NCBI RefSeq assembly: GCF_019930585.1
Contig: NZ_CP082839.1
Span: 1,674,001-1,738,000 of the forward strand
DNA length: 64,000 bases
Direction of reading: 5' to 3'
Source: Sphingomonas nostoxanthinifaciens
GTDB taxonomy: Bacteria > Pseudomonadota > Alphaproteobacteria > Sphingomonadales > Sphingomonadaceae
The notes beneath the pieces were generated by a model that did no database searches, had not been told where the DNA came from, and worked only from the letters and a program-made list of their open reading frames with translations. Shown in pieces: positions 34,112-41,188 of this stretch; positions within the stretch are counted from its first letter, which is position 1; the number at the start of each line of letters is the position of its first letter. Both the position numbers and the translations under genes were made by a program.

Positions 34112-34669
34112 TCAGTGGATGAACAGGATGGCGACGATGATCGGTAGCGCGACGCCCGCCGCCACCATCGGCCACGTCATCGGCCGGCGCCGCGCGTGGA
34201 ACTGGAGCAGCAGCAGCCCGGTGATCGTGAACAGCACGCAGGCGGCCGCGAACAGGTCGATGAACCAGAACCATATCGCCCCGGCATTGCGGCCCTTGTG
34301 GAGATCGTTGAGGTACGAGATCCAGCCGCGGTCAGTGGTCTCGGCGCTGATATGGCCGTTGGCGCGATCGATGCTCACCCAGGCGTCGCCGCCCGGCCGT
34401 GGCAGTGCGACATAGACCTCACCGTCGGACCATTCGCCGGCATGGCTGCCGGCATCGACGCCGACGATATCGCGCACCGCCTTCGCCACGGCGGTGGGCA
34501 GCGGCGCGTCGGCGCGCGGTGGAGAGGCGAGCAGGGGCCGCAGCGGGCCGGGCAGGGTGCCGCTGCTGTCTTTCACCACCGGCTTCGCGTCGATCGACGC
34601 TGCGTGGTTGAGCGTGATCCCCGTCACGGCGAACAGCAGCATCGACAACAACGAGATCGCCGCGCTCAC
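34112..34669 (-). CDS. PepSY-associated membrane protein; true start probably further upstream
   Basis: At least 185 residues. TM1 (ISLLSMLLFAVTGITLNHAA), a periplasmic PepSY-like domain (VAKAVRDIVGV...VSIDRANGHISAETTDRGW), the signature YLNDLHKGRNAGAIWFWFID and two C-terminal TMs are present. The first ATG/GTG/TTG in frame is GTG 34669. However, the codons just upstream encode RRSWRSWWLKQLHTWHW, the conserved N-terminal segment of this family. The frame is open to a stop near 34771 with only non-standard candidates (for example CTG 34747). The gene is therefore probably about 26 codons longer. It is the first gene of the apbE cluster. Confidence 0.82.
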   Translation of the reverse strand: MSAAISLLSMLLFAVTGITLNHAASIDAKPVVKDSSGTLPGPLRPLLASPPRADAPLPTAVAKAVRDIVGVDAGSHAGEWSDGEVYVALPRPGGDAWVSIDRANGHISAETTDRGWISYLNDLHKGRNAGAIWFWFIDLFAAACVLFTITGLLLLQFHARRRPMTWPMVAAGVALPIIVAILFIH

Positions 34670-34980
34670 CCAATGCCAGGTGTGCAGCTGCTTGAGCCAC
34701 CAGCTGCGCCAGGAGCGGCGGTGCGTTTGAGGATGCGACGGGATCAGGAGAACAACCGCTATTGAGAGCTAATAGCAGTTTCTTTCCGGCGCGAGGCCGC
34801 TTTTGTCAACGGCTCATGCGGTCCAGGCATATGGCTTCTTCCGCGCCAACGGGTGCGATCCGTTCGGTTCGAGCCACTTCAAGCCCGTCGAGAAGCGCCC
34901 ATCGAATAACGCGCCATGCATGCGGATTTCTGGGCCACCGGCTCGAACCTCCGCTCGAAAAGAACGGCCCGCGGTTTGAG
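34670..34980. other. Region between the PepSY gene and the polysaccharide synthase gene
   Basis: About 310 bases. The left 78 bases probably encode the missing N-terminus of the PepSY protein, and the 19-bp palindrome follows. The remainder (34777-34980) shows no supported gene, hairpin terminator or repeat. Confidence 0.4.
34758..34776. promoter_or_regulatory. 19-bp palindrome upstream of the PepSY-DUF2271-DUF4198-apbE cluster
   Basis: GCTATTGAGAGCTAATAGC has perfect 6-base arms GCTATT and AATAGC around a 7-base spacer. It sits just before the probable start of the first gene of the cluster, where an operator would be expected. Its length and AT-rich arms recall a Fur-type iron box, but the sequence is not a standard Fur consensus. 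Confidence 0.45.
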
Positions 34981-37900
34981 TTAGCCCTGCGGCGTCGCCA
35001 CGCGTCCCGAACGTTCCAGCTTGCCCCAGCCGACCCATGGACCACGCACCGCCGCCGTCACCGCGCGCACCACCACGGAATACATGATCTGGCGGTAGAC
35101 GAAGCGCTGGGCGAGCAGCAGGAACAGCGGGAACTTCTTCTCGCGCGGCTCCAGCGCATAGGCGATGCGGCCGCATATCGCGTCGATCGCGGTGAAGGCG
35201 ACCCAGTAGACCAGCATGCGCAGCACGTCGCTCTGCGTCTGATGCCAGCCATGCTGCTGCACGCGCACGACCGTCGAGATGATGCTGATCGCCAGCGCCA
35301 GATCGATCAGCGGCGAGATCAGCGCGAAGCCGATCTGGAACAGCCACGCCTGCGGGATGCCGACTAGGGCGAGCCCGGCCGGGCGCCGCTCGCGCAGGAT
35401 GCGGCGATGCTTCCACAGGCATTGCAGCGTGCCGAACGCCCAGCGGAAGCGCTGCTTGGCGAGCGCACCGAAGGTTTCGGGTGCTTCGGTCCACGCGACC
35501 GCGTCGATGTCATATTCCACCAGCCAGCGCTTGCGCTGAATGGCGATGGTCAGATCCTGGTCTTCCGCCAGCGTATCGTGCGGATAGCCGCCGACGCTGT
35601 CGAGCGCGGCGCGCCGCCATGCGCCGACCGCGCCCGGCACGACCGTGATCGCGTCGAAGCGGGACAGCGCGCGCCGCTCCAGATTCTGCGCGGTGACATA
35701 TTCCACCGACTGCCAGCGCGTGACGATGTTGACGCGATTGCCGACCTTGGCGTTGCCCGCCACCGCGCCGACCTCGTCGTCGGCGAACCAGCGCGACAGG
35801 CGCGCGATCGTCAGCGGCTCGAACTGGGTGTCGGCGTCGAGCGCCACGATCACTTCGCCCGTGGCCAATTCCAGCCCGCGGTTGAGCGCGCGTGCCTTGC
35901 CGCCATTCTCCAGCGTCAGCAGGCGGACGCGCGGATCGTCGGCATAGGCCTCGCGGACGACGTCGCTGGTACCGTCGGACGAACCGTCGTCGATGACGAT
36001 CACCTCGAGCCGGACATCCTCGCTCGCCAGCACGCGCGCGACCGACGTCGCGATCACCCGCGCCTCGTTAAAGGCGGGGATCAGCACCGAGACGAAGCGG
36101 TTGGGATCGATCGGCGGCGGCACCGGCCGGTTACGCGGCAGGTTGGAGCGCAGCGCCAGCAGCGCGAGCAGGATCGCGCGCGCCGTGCCGACGAAGATGG
36201 CGATGAAGAACAGGAACTTGAGCAGCTGGTCGAGACCGGCAAGCAGCATGAAGATGCCGACGTCGAACCGCACCGCGATCAGATCGGATCCCGAGATGCG
36301 CGGATTGAGTTCGTTCGACGAGACGTTGGCGAGGCGCGAGACCGGCACGATTGTATAGCCGCGCGCGCGCAGCCCATCGATGATCGCCGGCAGCGCCGCC
36401 ACCGTCTGCGATCGATCGCCGCCCGAATCGTGCAGCAGGATGATGTTGCCCGATTTCTTGTCGTTGCCCGCCTCGACACCGTCGAAGGTGTTGTCGAGGA
36501 TCGCCTGCGTGCCCGGCCGCTGCCAATCCTCGGTGTCGACGTGCAGGCCGATGTTGAGATAGCCGCGTTGTTGCGCCTGCAGCACCGGCACCAGCTCGTC
36601 GCTGGTGGTCGGCTCGGCGTCGCCGAAATAGGGGATGCGCGCCATCCGCATCGCGCGGCCGGTATAGGCCTCGACCAGCCGCTGCGTGGTGTTGAGCTCG
36701 ATCCGCACGCCGCGCGGCGACACCAGAGCCATGTTGGGATGGGTGTAGCTGTGGTTCCCGATCTCCGAGCCCTGCGCCAGGATGCGGTTGAGCAGGAAGG
36801 GATGGGCGAGCGCATTCTCGCCGATCACGAAGAAGGTCGCCGGAGCGTTCTTCGCCTTCAGGATGTCGAGGATCTTGGGCGTCCACTTCGGATCGGGCCC
36901 GTCGTCGAAGGTGAGCGCGACCTCCTTCGGCCGATAGCCCGAGCGGCGCACCACATAGGGCGTCGGATAGCTTGCGAAATGCTCGTCGCGGATCAGCCCG
37001 CGCGCGTCGCCGGTCACGGTGCGCAGCCCGTCTTCGGGAACGTGTTCGATCCGGACGATCTCGCCATTGCCCTCGACGTCGACGTTGCCGATCGACTTGA
37101 GCGGCCCGAAGGTCGGGGGCACGTTGCCCTTAACGATCGCGGCGAAGTCGTCCCAGATACCGGGATCCTCGCCGCCCATACGCCACAATGCTGTACCGAA
37201 CGCGCCCGCGGCCTTGACCGCGCGCATCTGGTTCCATGCACTGGCGGCATCGAGCAGCCATACGTGGCGCAGCGTGCCGTCATCGTCATGATAGTCGAAC
37301 GTGGCGTTGCCGCTCGCTTTGTCGAACCGGGTGACGACATTGTTGTCGTGCGCGATCAGCCATGCCTCTTCGTCGGTCATGGTGTCGGCGTCGGTCTTGC
37401 CGTCTGGCCAGTCATACGCATAGTTGGCGATGCCGATGATCGACTTTTCGCGGCCGACCTCGGCCACCGTGCGGCGCAGTTTTTCGACGAACCACGGCTG
37501 CGAGGCGATCGGCCCCGGATCGCCGCCCGGATAATGTTCGTCATAGGTCATCAGGAACAATTTGTCGGCGACCTTGGCGTAGGCCTTCAGATCCCAATCA
37601 TTGTCGCCGACCGGCACCGCCAGCGTGACCAGCATGTTCGAGAAGCGCTTGTTCGCCTCGGCGATGAAGCGCTGATAATCGTGCTGCGCGGTCGCCGGCA
37701 ATTCTTCGAAGTCGAACACCACGCCGGCGGCATGTTCCGCCGTCAGCATCTCGCCGACCTGATCGAGCAGATGCGCACGCAGCTTGGGATCGTGCAGCAG
37801 CTTCGCCGTGTCCGCGCCGAACCATTGGTCGTCCTCGACATTCTGGACGACCGGCAGGATCAGCGGATGATGCTGGCTGGTGGCGAGCACCGCTTTCAGG

Positions 37901-38331
37901 TTGGCGTTCGGCCGGTAATCGAATTCGTGATCCGGCCCGGTGACCGACGAGATCACCGGCACCACCCAGTCGAGCTGGTTGATGTGCGCCTGCAGGCTTG
38001 TCTTGCTGGCGTCGTCCCACGGGACGTAGAAGCCGATCACCGCCTGCCGACCCGGCATCACCGTGCCCGGCTTTCCCTCCGACGGCAGCCACGAGGCGAA
38101 GGCGCGCACGCGCCGCTGCACGACGCGGCGCAGATGCGCTACCTGGCTGTTGAGCGAGCGCGGCTGTTCGCGCTCGATCCCGATCTTGAGCGGGTCGGGC
38201 GCGGGCACGTTGAAGATCGTCGCCGCGAAGCCGATCGCGGCGAGAAACAGCACGACGATCAGCGCCAGCAGCAAGCGCTTCGACCATCGGCCGCGCCGAC
38301 CGCTGGGATCGTAGAAAACCGGCGCTTCCAT
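34981..38331 (-). CDS. Trifunctional GH18-like / polysaccharide deacetylase / GT2 synthase
   Basis: 1,116 residues. After a TM anchor (18-38), residues 95-400 form a GH18-like glycosidase domain with GVVFDFEELP (203-212, DxE catalytic motif). Residues 465-665 are a NodB deacetylase with LTFDDGPDP (Asp475, Asp476) and GNHSYTHPNM (His526, His530). TM helices (690-725) lead to a processive family 2 glycosyltransferase (744-1000): SVLIPAFNEA, VIDDGSSDG, ALDADTQFEP (DxD at 831-833), TLAEDQDL and QRFRW. C-terminal TMs follow. It resembles PgaB plus PgaC in one chain, so it probably makes and edits a beta-linked amino-sugar exopolysaccharide. All key residues appear intact. Confidence 0.9.
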   Translation of the reverse strand: MEAPVFYDPSGRRGRWSKRLLLALIVVLFLAAIGFAATIFNVPAPDPLKIGIEREQPRSLNSQVAHLRRVVQRRVRAFASWLPSEGKPGTVMPGRQAVIGFYVPWDDASKTSLQAHINQLDWVVPVISSVTGPDHEFDYRPNANLKAVLATSQHHPLILPVVQNVEDDQWFGADTAKLLHDPKLRAHLLDQVGEMLTAEHAAGVVFDFEELPATAQHDYQRFIAEANKRFSNMLVTLAVPVGDNDWDLKAYAKVADKLFLMTYDEHYPGGDPGPIASQPWFVEKLRRTVAEVGREKSIIGIANYAYDWPDGKTDADTMTDEEAWLIAHDNNVVTRFDKASGNATFDYHDDDGTLRHVWLLDAASAWNQMRAVKAAGAFGTALWRMGGEDPGIWDDFAAIVKGNVPPTFGPLKSIGNVDVEGNGEIVRIEHVPEDGLRTVTGDARGLIRDEHFASYPTPYVVRRSGYRPKEVALTFDDGPDPKWTPKILDILKAKNAPATFFVIGENALAHPFLLNRILAQGSEIGNHSYTHPNMALVSPRGVRIELNTTQRLVEAYTGRAMRMARIPYFGDAEPTTSDELVPVLQAQQRGYLNIGLHVDTEDWQRPGTQAILDNTFDGVEAGNDKKSGNIILLHDSGGDRSQTVAALPAIIDGLRARGYTIVPVSRLANVSSNELNPRISGSDLIAVRFDVGIFMLLAGLDQLLKFLFFIAIFVGTARAILLALLALRSNLPRNRPVPPPIDPNRFVSVLIPAFNEARVIATSVARVLASEDVRLEVIVIDDGSSDGTSDVVREAYADDPRVRLLTLENGGKARALNRGLELATGEVIVALDADTQFEPLTIARLSRWFADDEVGAVAGNAKVGNRVNIVTRWQSVEYVTAQNLERRALSRFDAITVVPGAVGAWRRAALDSVGGYPHDTLAEDQDLTIAIQRKRWLVEYDIDAVAWTEAPETFGALAKQRFRWAFGTLQCLWKHRRILRERRPAGLALVGIPQAWLFQIGFALISPLIDLALAISIISTVVRVQQHGWHQTQSDVLRMLVYWVAFTAIDAICGRIAYALEPREKKFPLFLLLAQRFVYRQIMYSVVVRAVTAAVRGPWVGWGKLERSGRVATPQG

Positions 38332-38476
38332 GCTTCTCGCCTAATCGCCCTCGTCAGAGGATCTATGTCGTCACGGCTGAGCGGCGGCTGAACCCGGTCC
38401 GCTCTCGCCGCGCCTGCGTGAGACGCGGCCTTGGCTCCGCTTCGATGCGATGTCCAGAGGCGTGAAATTATCCATC

Positions 38477-38567
38477 GCCGTCATCCCGGCGTAGGCCGGG
38501 ATCCAGGCCACGTCACGTTCGCGGATGAATCGCATCCTGGATCCCGGCCTGCGCCGGGATGACGGCA
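38477..38567. repeat. Paired palindromic REP-like element, copy B
   Basis: The left unit is GCCGTCATCCCGGCGTAGGC then CGGGATCCAGG and the right unit is CCTGGATCCCGGCCTGCGCC then GGGATGACGGC. The units are inverted, so the whole 90 bases can fold into one long stem. It lies between the polysaccharide synthase start and the end of the hydrolase gene. It is the best preserved of the three copies in this window. Confidence 0.88.
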
Positions 38568-38580
38568 GGGGGGTCTTGGG

Positions 38581-39273
38581 TCATCCCTCCGTCAACCATG
38601 CCGCGATCAGTTCGTTCAACGCGTCGGGCGCCTCGGCGGGCAGCATGTGACCGGCGCCGGGGATGATCGCCAGCCGGGCATCGGGGATGAGCGCGGCGAT
38701 GGCTTCATGCTGTGCGGGTGGGCTCCACGCATCCTCGGCGCCGGTGATGACGAGCGTCGGGCAGGCGATGCGCGGCAGCAGATCGTCCACCGGCGGCCGG
38801 CTCAGCATCGCCTCCGACTGCGCGGCGAAATCCTCGACTCCGACGCCGATGCACATCGCGCGCAGCGGCTGCAGGATCGCCGGGTCGTCGCGATGCGCCG
38901 GTGCCAGCATCGGCGGCAACCAGCGATCGACCAAAGCGGCAGCGTCCTCGGCGCGGCCGACGTCGCGCAGCGCGTGGCGGCTTTCCGCCTCGCCCGGCCG
39001 GGGCTGGTGAATGCCGGTGCTCAGCAACGCCAGCCGCACGACGCGGTCGGGGGCGCGCCGCACGACCTCCAGCGCCACCCGCCCGCCCATCGAATGGCCG
39101 AGCAAGGCGAAGCGCTCCGGCGCATGCTCTAGCGTCCGCTCGGCCATGGCCTGGAGGCTGGCCAGCGGCCCCAGACCGTCGACCGCGATCGCCTGGGGGA
39201 AACGTGCCAATTGAGCGGCGAAGATGCGCGCATCGGAGATCAGGCCGGGCAGCAGGAGGAGCGGCAGGGTCAT
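38581..39273 (-). CDS. Alpha/beta hydrolase
   Basis: 230 residues, alpha/beta hydrolase fold with a complete triad: Ser61 in LLGHSMGGRV, Asp181 in ITGAEDAWSPP and His209 in GAGHMLPAE. No signal peptide is seen, so it is cytoplasmic. It has no close neighbour in an operon: the REP element lies downstream and an SGNH gene diverges. The substrate is unknown; it could be an esterase or a small-molecule hydrolase. Confidence 0.87.
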   Translation of the reverse strand: MTLPLLLLPGLISDARIFAAQLARFPQAIAVDGLGPLASLQAMAERTLEHAPERFALLGHSMGGRVALEVVRRAPDRVVRLALLSTGIHQPRPGEAESRHALRDVGRAEDAAALVDRWLPPMLAPAHRDDPAILQPLRAMCIGVGVEDFAAQSEAMLSRPPVDDLLPRIACPTLVITGAEDAWSPPAQHEAIAALIPDARLAIIPGAGHMLPAEAPDALNELIAAWLTEG

Positions 39274-39416
39274 TGCGGGGCTTGCTCCCGGTTTCAGGGA
39301 CCGGCCCGCTGGTGCCGCAGGCTCGCACTCGATGCAACCGAACGCCGCCCGCCACTGGCCGTTTCGGGACTACCCGCTATATCGGCGCGGCGTGTCGTCG
39401 ATCGAAGGCTGTCAAA

Positions 39417-40118
39417 GTGAGCCTCCTGATACCGCTATTGCTGGCGAGCGGCGCCCTGACCGGGCCGGCGGGCACCGTCATGCCCGCGATCGTCGATCCC
39501 TATGCCGCCGAGATCGCGGCGTTTGCGCGCGCGCCGCGCACCAGCGGCACGGCGGCGGTGCTGTTCCTCGGCAGCTCCAGCGTACGGCTGTGGGACAAGG
39601 TCGATGCCTTCCCCAGCGAGAGTGCGATCAATCATGGCTTCGGCGGTGCGACCGTGCGCGACGTGCTGCGCCATTACCGGGTGCTGGTCGAGGATTGCCA
39701 CCCGGCCGCGGTCATCGTCTATGTGGGCGAGAACGACATCGCGACCGGGCGCACCCCTGCCGAGACCGCCGCCGACGTGCTGACTTTGATGACGAAGCTG
39801 CGCGAGGATTTTCCGACGGCGCGCATCGCGTGGCTGTCGCTGAAGCCGAGCCCGGCGCGCTGGCCGCTGTGGCGCGAGATGACCGTCGTCAATGCGGAGG
39901 TGAAGGCCCACGCCGCTTCGGCCGGAGCGTTCGATTATATCGATATCGTACCGAGCCTGATGGGCCTCGACGGGCGCCCCGATCGAACGCTGTTCGGCCC
40001 CGACGGCCTGCACATGAGCCCGCTCGGCTATGCGCGCTGGAACCGGATCGTCGCGCTCTATTTCGCAGCCGGCGGCCAGACCGCGCATGTCCGCCCGGGC
40101 CCGACCGGGATACGATAG
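39417..40118 (+). CDS. Secreted SGNH/GDSL-type esterase
   Basis: 233 residues. A signal peptide-like N-terminus (SLLIPLLLASGALTGPAG) starts at GTG 39417. SGNH blocks: VLFLGSSSVRLWD (block I, nucleophile Ser54 in a GSS form), INHGFGGATVRDVLRHY (block II Gly), VIVYVGENDIATG (block III with Asn) and FGPDGLHMSPLGYARWN (block V Asp and His). It is probably a carbohydrate or lipid esterase exported to the periplasm. It lies next to the arabinan locus and converges on the GH43 gene, so acting as a polysaccharide deacetylating esterase is plausible but unproven. Confidence 0.83.
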   Translation: MSLLIPLLLASGALTGPAGTVMPAIVDPYAAEIAAFARAPRTSGTAAVLFLGSSSVRLWDKVDAFPSESAINHGFGGATVRDVLRHYRVLVEDCHPAAVIVYVGENDIATGRTPAETAADVLTLMTKLREDFPTARIAWLSLKPSPARWPLWREMTVVNAEVKAHAASAGAFDYIDIVPSLMGLDGRPDRTLFGPDGLHMSPLGYARWNRIVALYFAAGGQTAHVRPGPTGIR

Positions 40119-40126
40119 GCGCAGGC

Positions 40127-41140
40127 TCAGCGCACCGCGACCGGCCAGCCTTCGCGGTCCCACTCGATCGGCGAGATGCGCAAGGTCGGCGCTCCGCGAT
40201 TGGCTTTGTCATAGGCGTGATAGACGATGTAATCCTTGCCATCGTCGTCATGCAGGAAGCCGCTATGGCCCGGCCCGCGAAAGCGGCCCTGCTCCTCCAG
40301 ATCGGCGCGCAGGATGATCGTGCCCTGACCATCCATCATGCGGCTGCCGTCGCGGCCGAGATAGGGGCCGGTGATCGCCTTCGATCGGCCGACCACGGTG
40401 TAATAGGTACTGTTCACGCCCTTGCAGCAATAATCGTATGAGGCGAACAGATAGTAATGGCCCCCGCGCGGCACGATGTATGGCGCCTCGATCGGCGCCG
40501 GGCCGCCCGCGGGCGCAAGGCGGCGGGCGAGCGCCACCGGCTTCTCGCCTTCGTGCAGCAGCTTGCCCGTGCGCGGATCGAGCTCGAACAGCTTGATCCC
40601 ACCCCAGAAGCTGCCGAGCGACAGCCAGTGCCGTCCCTGCGCGTCGATCACATGGTTCGGGTCGATCGCGTTATAGTCGTCTTCGTGGTGCGACATCACC
40701 ACCAGCCCCTCGTCGCGCCAGCCAAAATCGGGCGCCTTCGGGTCGAGCGTGGGGCTGGTGAACAGACCGATGGCGGAGCGGTTCGATCCGAAGGTCGACA
40801 CTGCGTAATAGAGGTGCCAGCGGCCGTTCCAGAAAGACAGGTCGGGCGCCCACATGTCCTTGCTGCCGGGTACCGCCTGCGCCGCCCAGTCGGGCAGCTT
40901 GGCAAAAGGCGCAGGCTGCTGGGTCCAATGGGCTAGGTCGGGCGAGGTCTTTTCCGACAGGCCTGTGCCGAACACGTAATAGGTGCCGTGTTCCTTCACC
41001 AGCACCGGGTCGTGCGTCGGCACGATGTCGCCGGTGATGACGCTGTTGATCGGGCCGGTATCGGCCGGCCCGGCCTGCGCCGAGGCCCCACCGGCGATTG
41101 CCAGCGCCAGCACGGCAGCGGTCAGCGATCGTCGGATCAT
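40127..41140 (-). CDS. Endo-1,5-alpha-L-arabinanase (GH43)
   Basis: 337 residues with a Sec signal peptide (LTAAVLALAIAGGASAQA). The five-bladed propeller signatures of GH43 are seen: catalytic base Asp44 in PTHDPVLVKEHGTYYVFGTG, SKDMWAPDLSFWNGRWHLYY, NAIDPNHVIDAQGRHWLSLG with the pKa-modulating Asp, and catalytic acid Glu in IEAPYIVPRGGHYYLFASYD. It should cut the alpha-1,5-arabinan backbone in the periplasm or outside. Start ATG 41140 follows AAAGGAAAGC. It is 48 bases downstream of the TonB receptor and probably co-transcribed. Confidence 0.88.
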   Translation of the reverse strand: MIRRSLTAAVLALAIAGGASAQAGPADTGPINSVITGDIVPTHDPVLVKEHGTYYVFGTGLSEKTSPDLAHWTQQPAPFAKLPDWAAQAVPGSKDMWAPDLSFWNGRWHLYYAVSTFGSNRSAIGLFTSPTLDPKAPDFGWRDEGLVVMSHHEDDYNAIDPNHVIDAQGRHWLSLGSFWGGIKLFELDPRTGKLLHEGEKPVALARRLAPAGGPAPIEAPYIVPRGGHYYLFASYDYCCKGVNSTYYTVVGRSKAITGPYLGRDGSRMMDGQGTIILRADLEEQGRFRGPGHSGFLHDDDGKDYIVYHAYDKANRGAPTLRISPIEWDREGWPVAVR

Positions 41141-41188
41141 GCGCTTTCCTTTTAGGGGAGCGGCCGTCACGACCGCCCCCCGCCTTCG

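Noticed and set aside
34814..34921. A 35-codon minus-strand open frame starting MHGALFDGRFSTGL.
   Set aside because: No ribosome site, no recognisable family and too short to separate from chance in GC-rich DNA.
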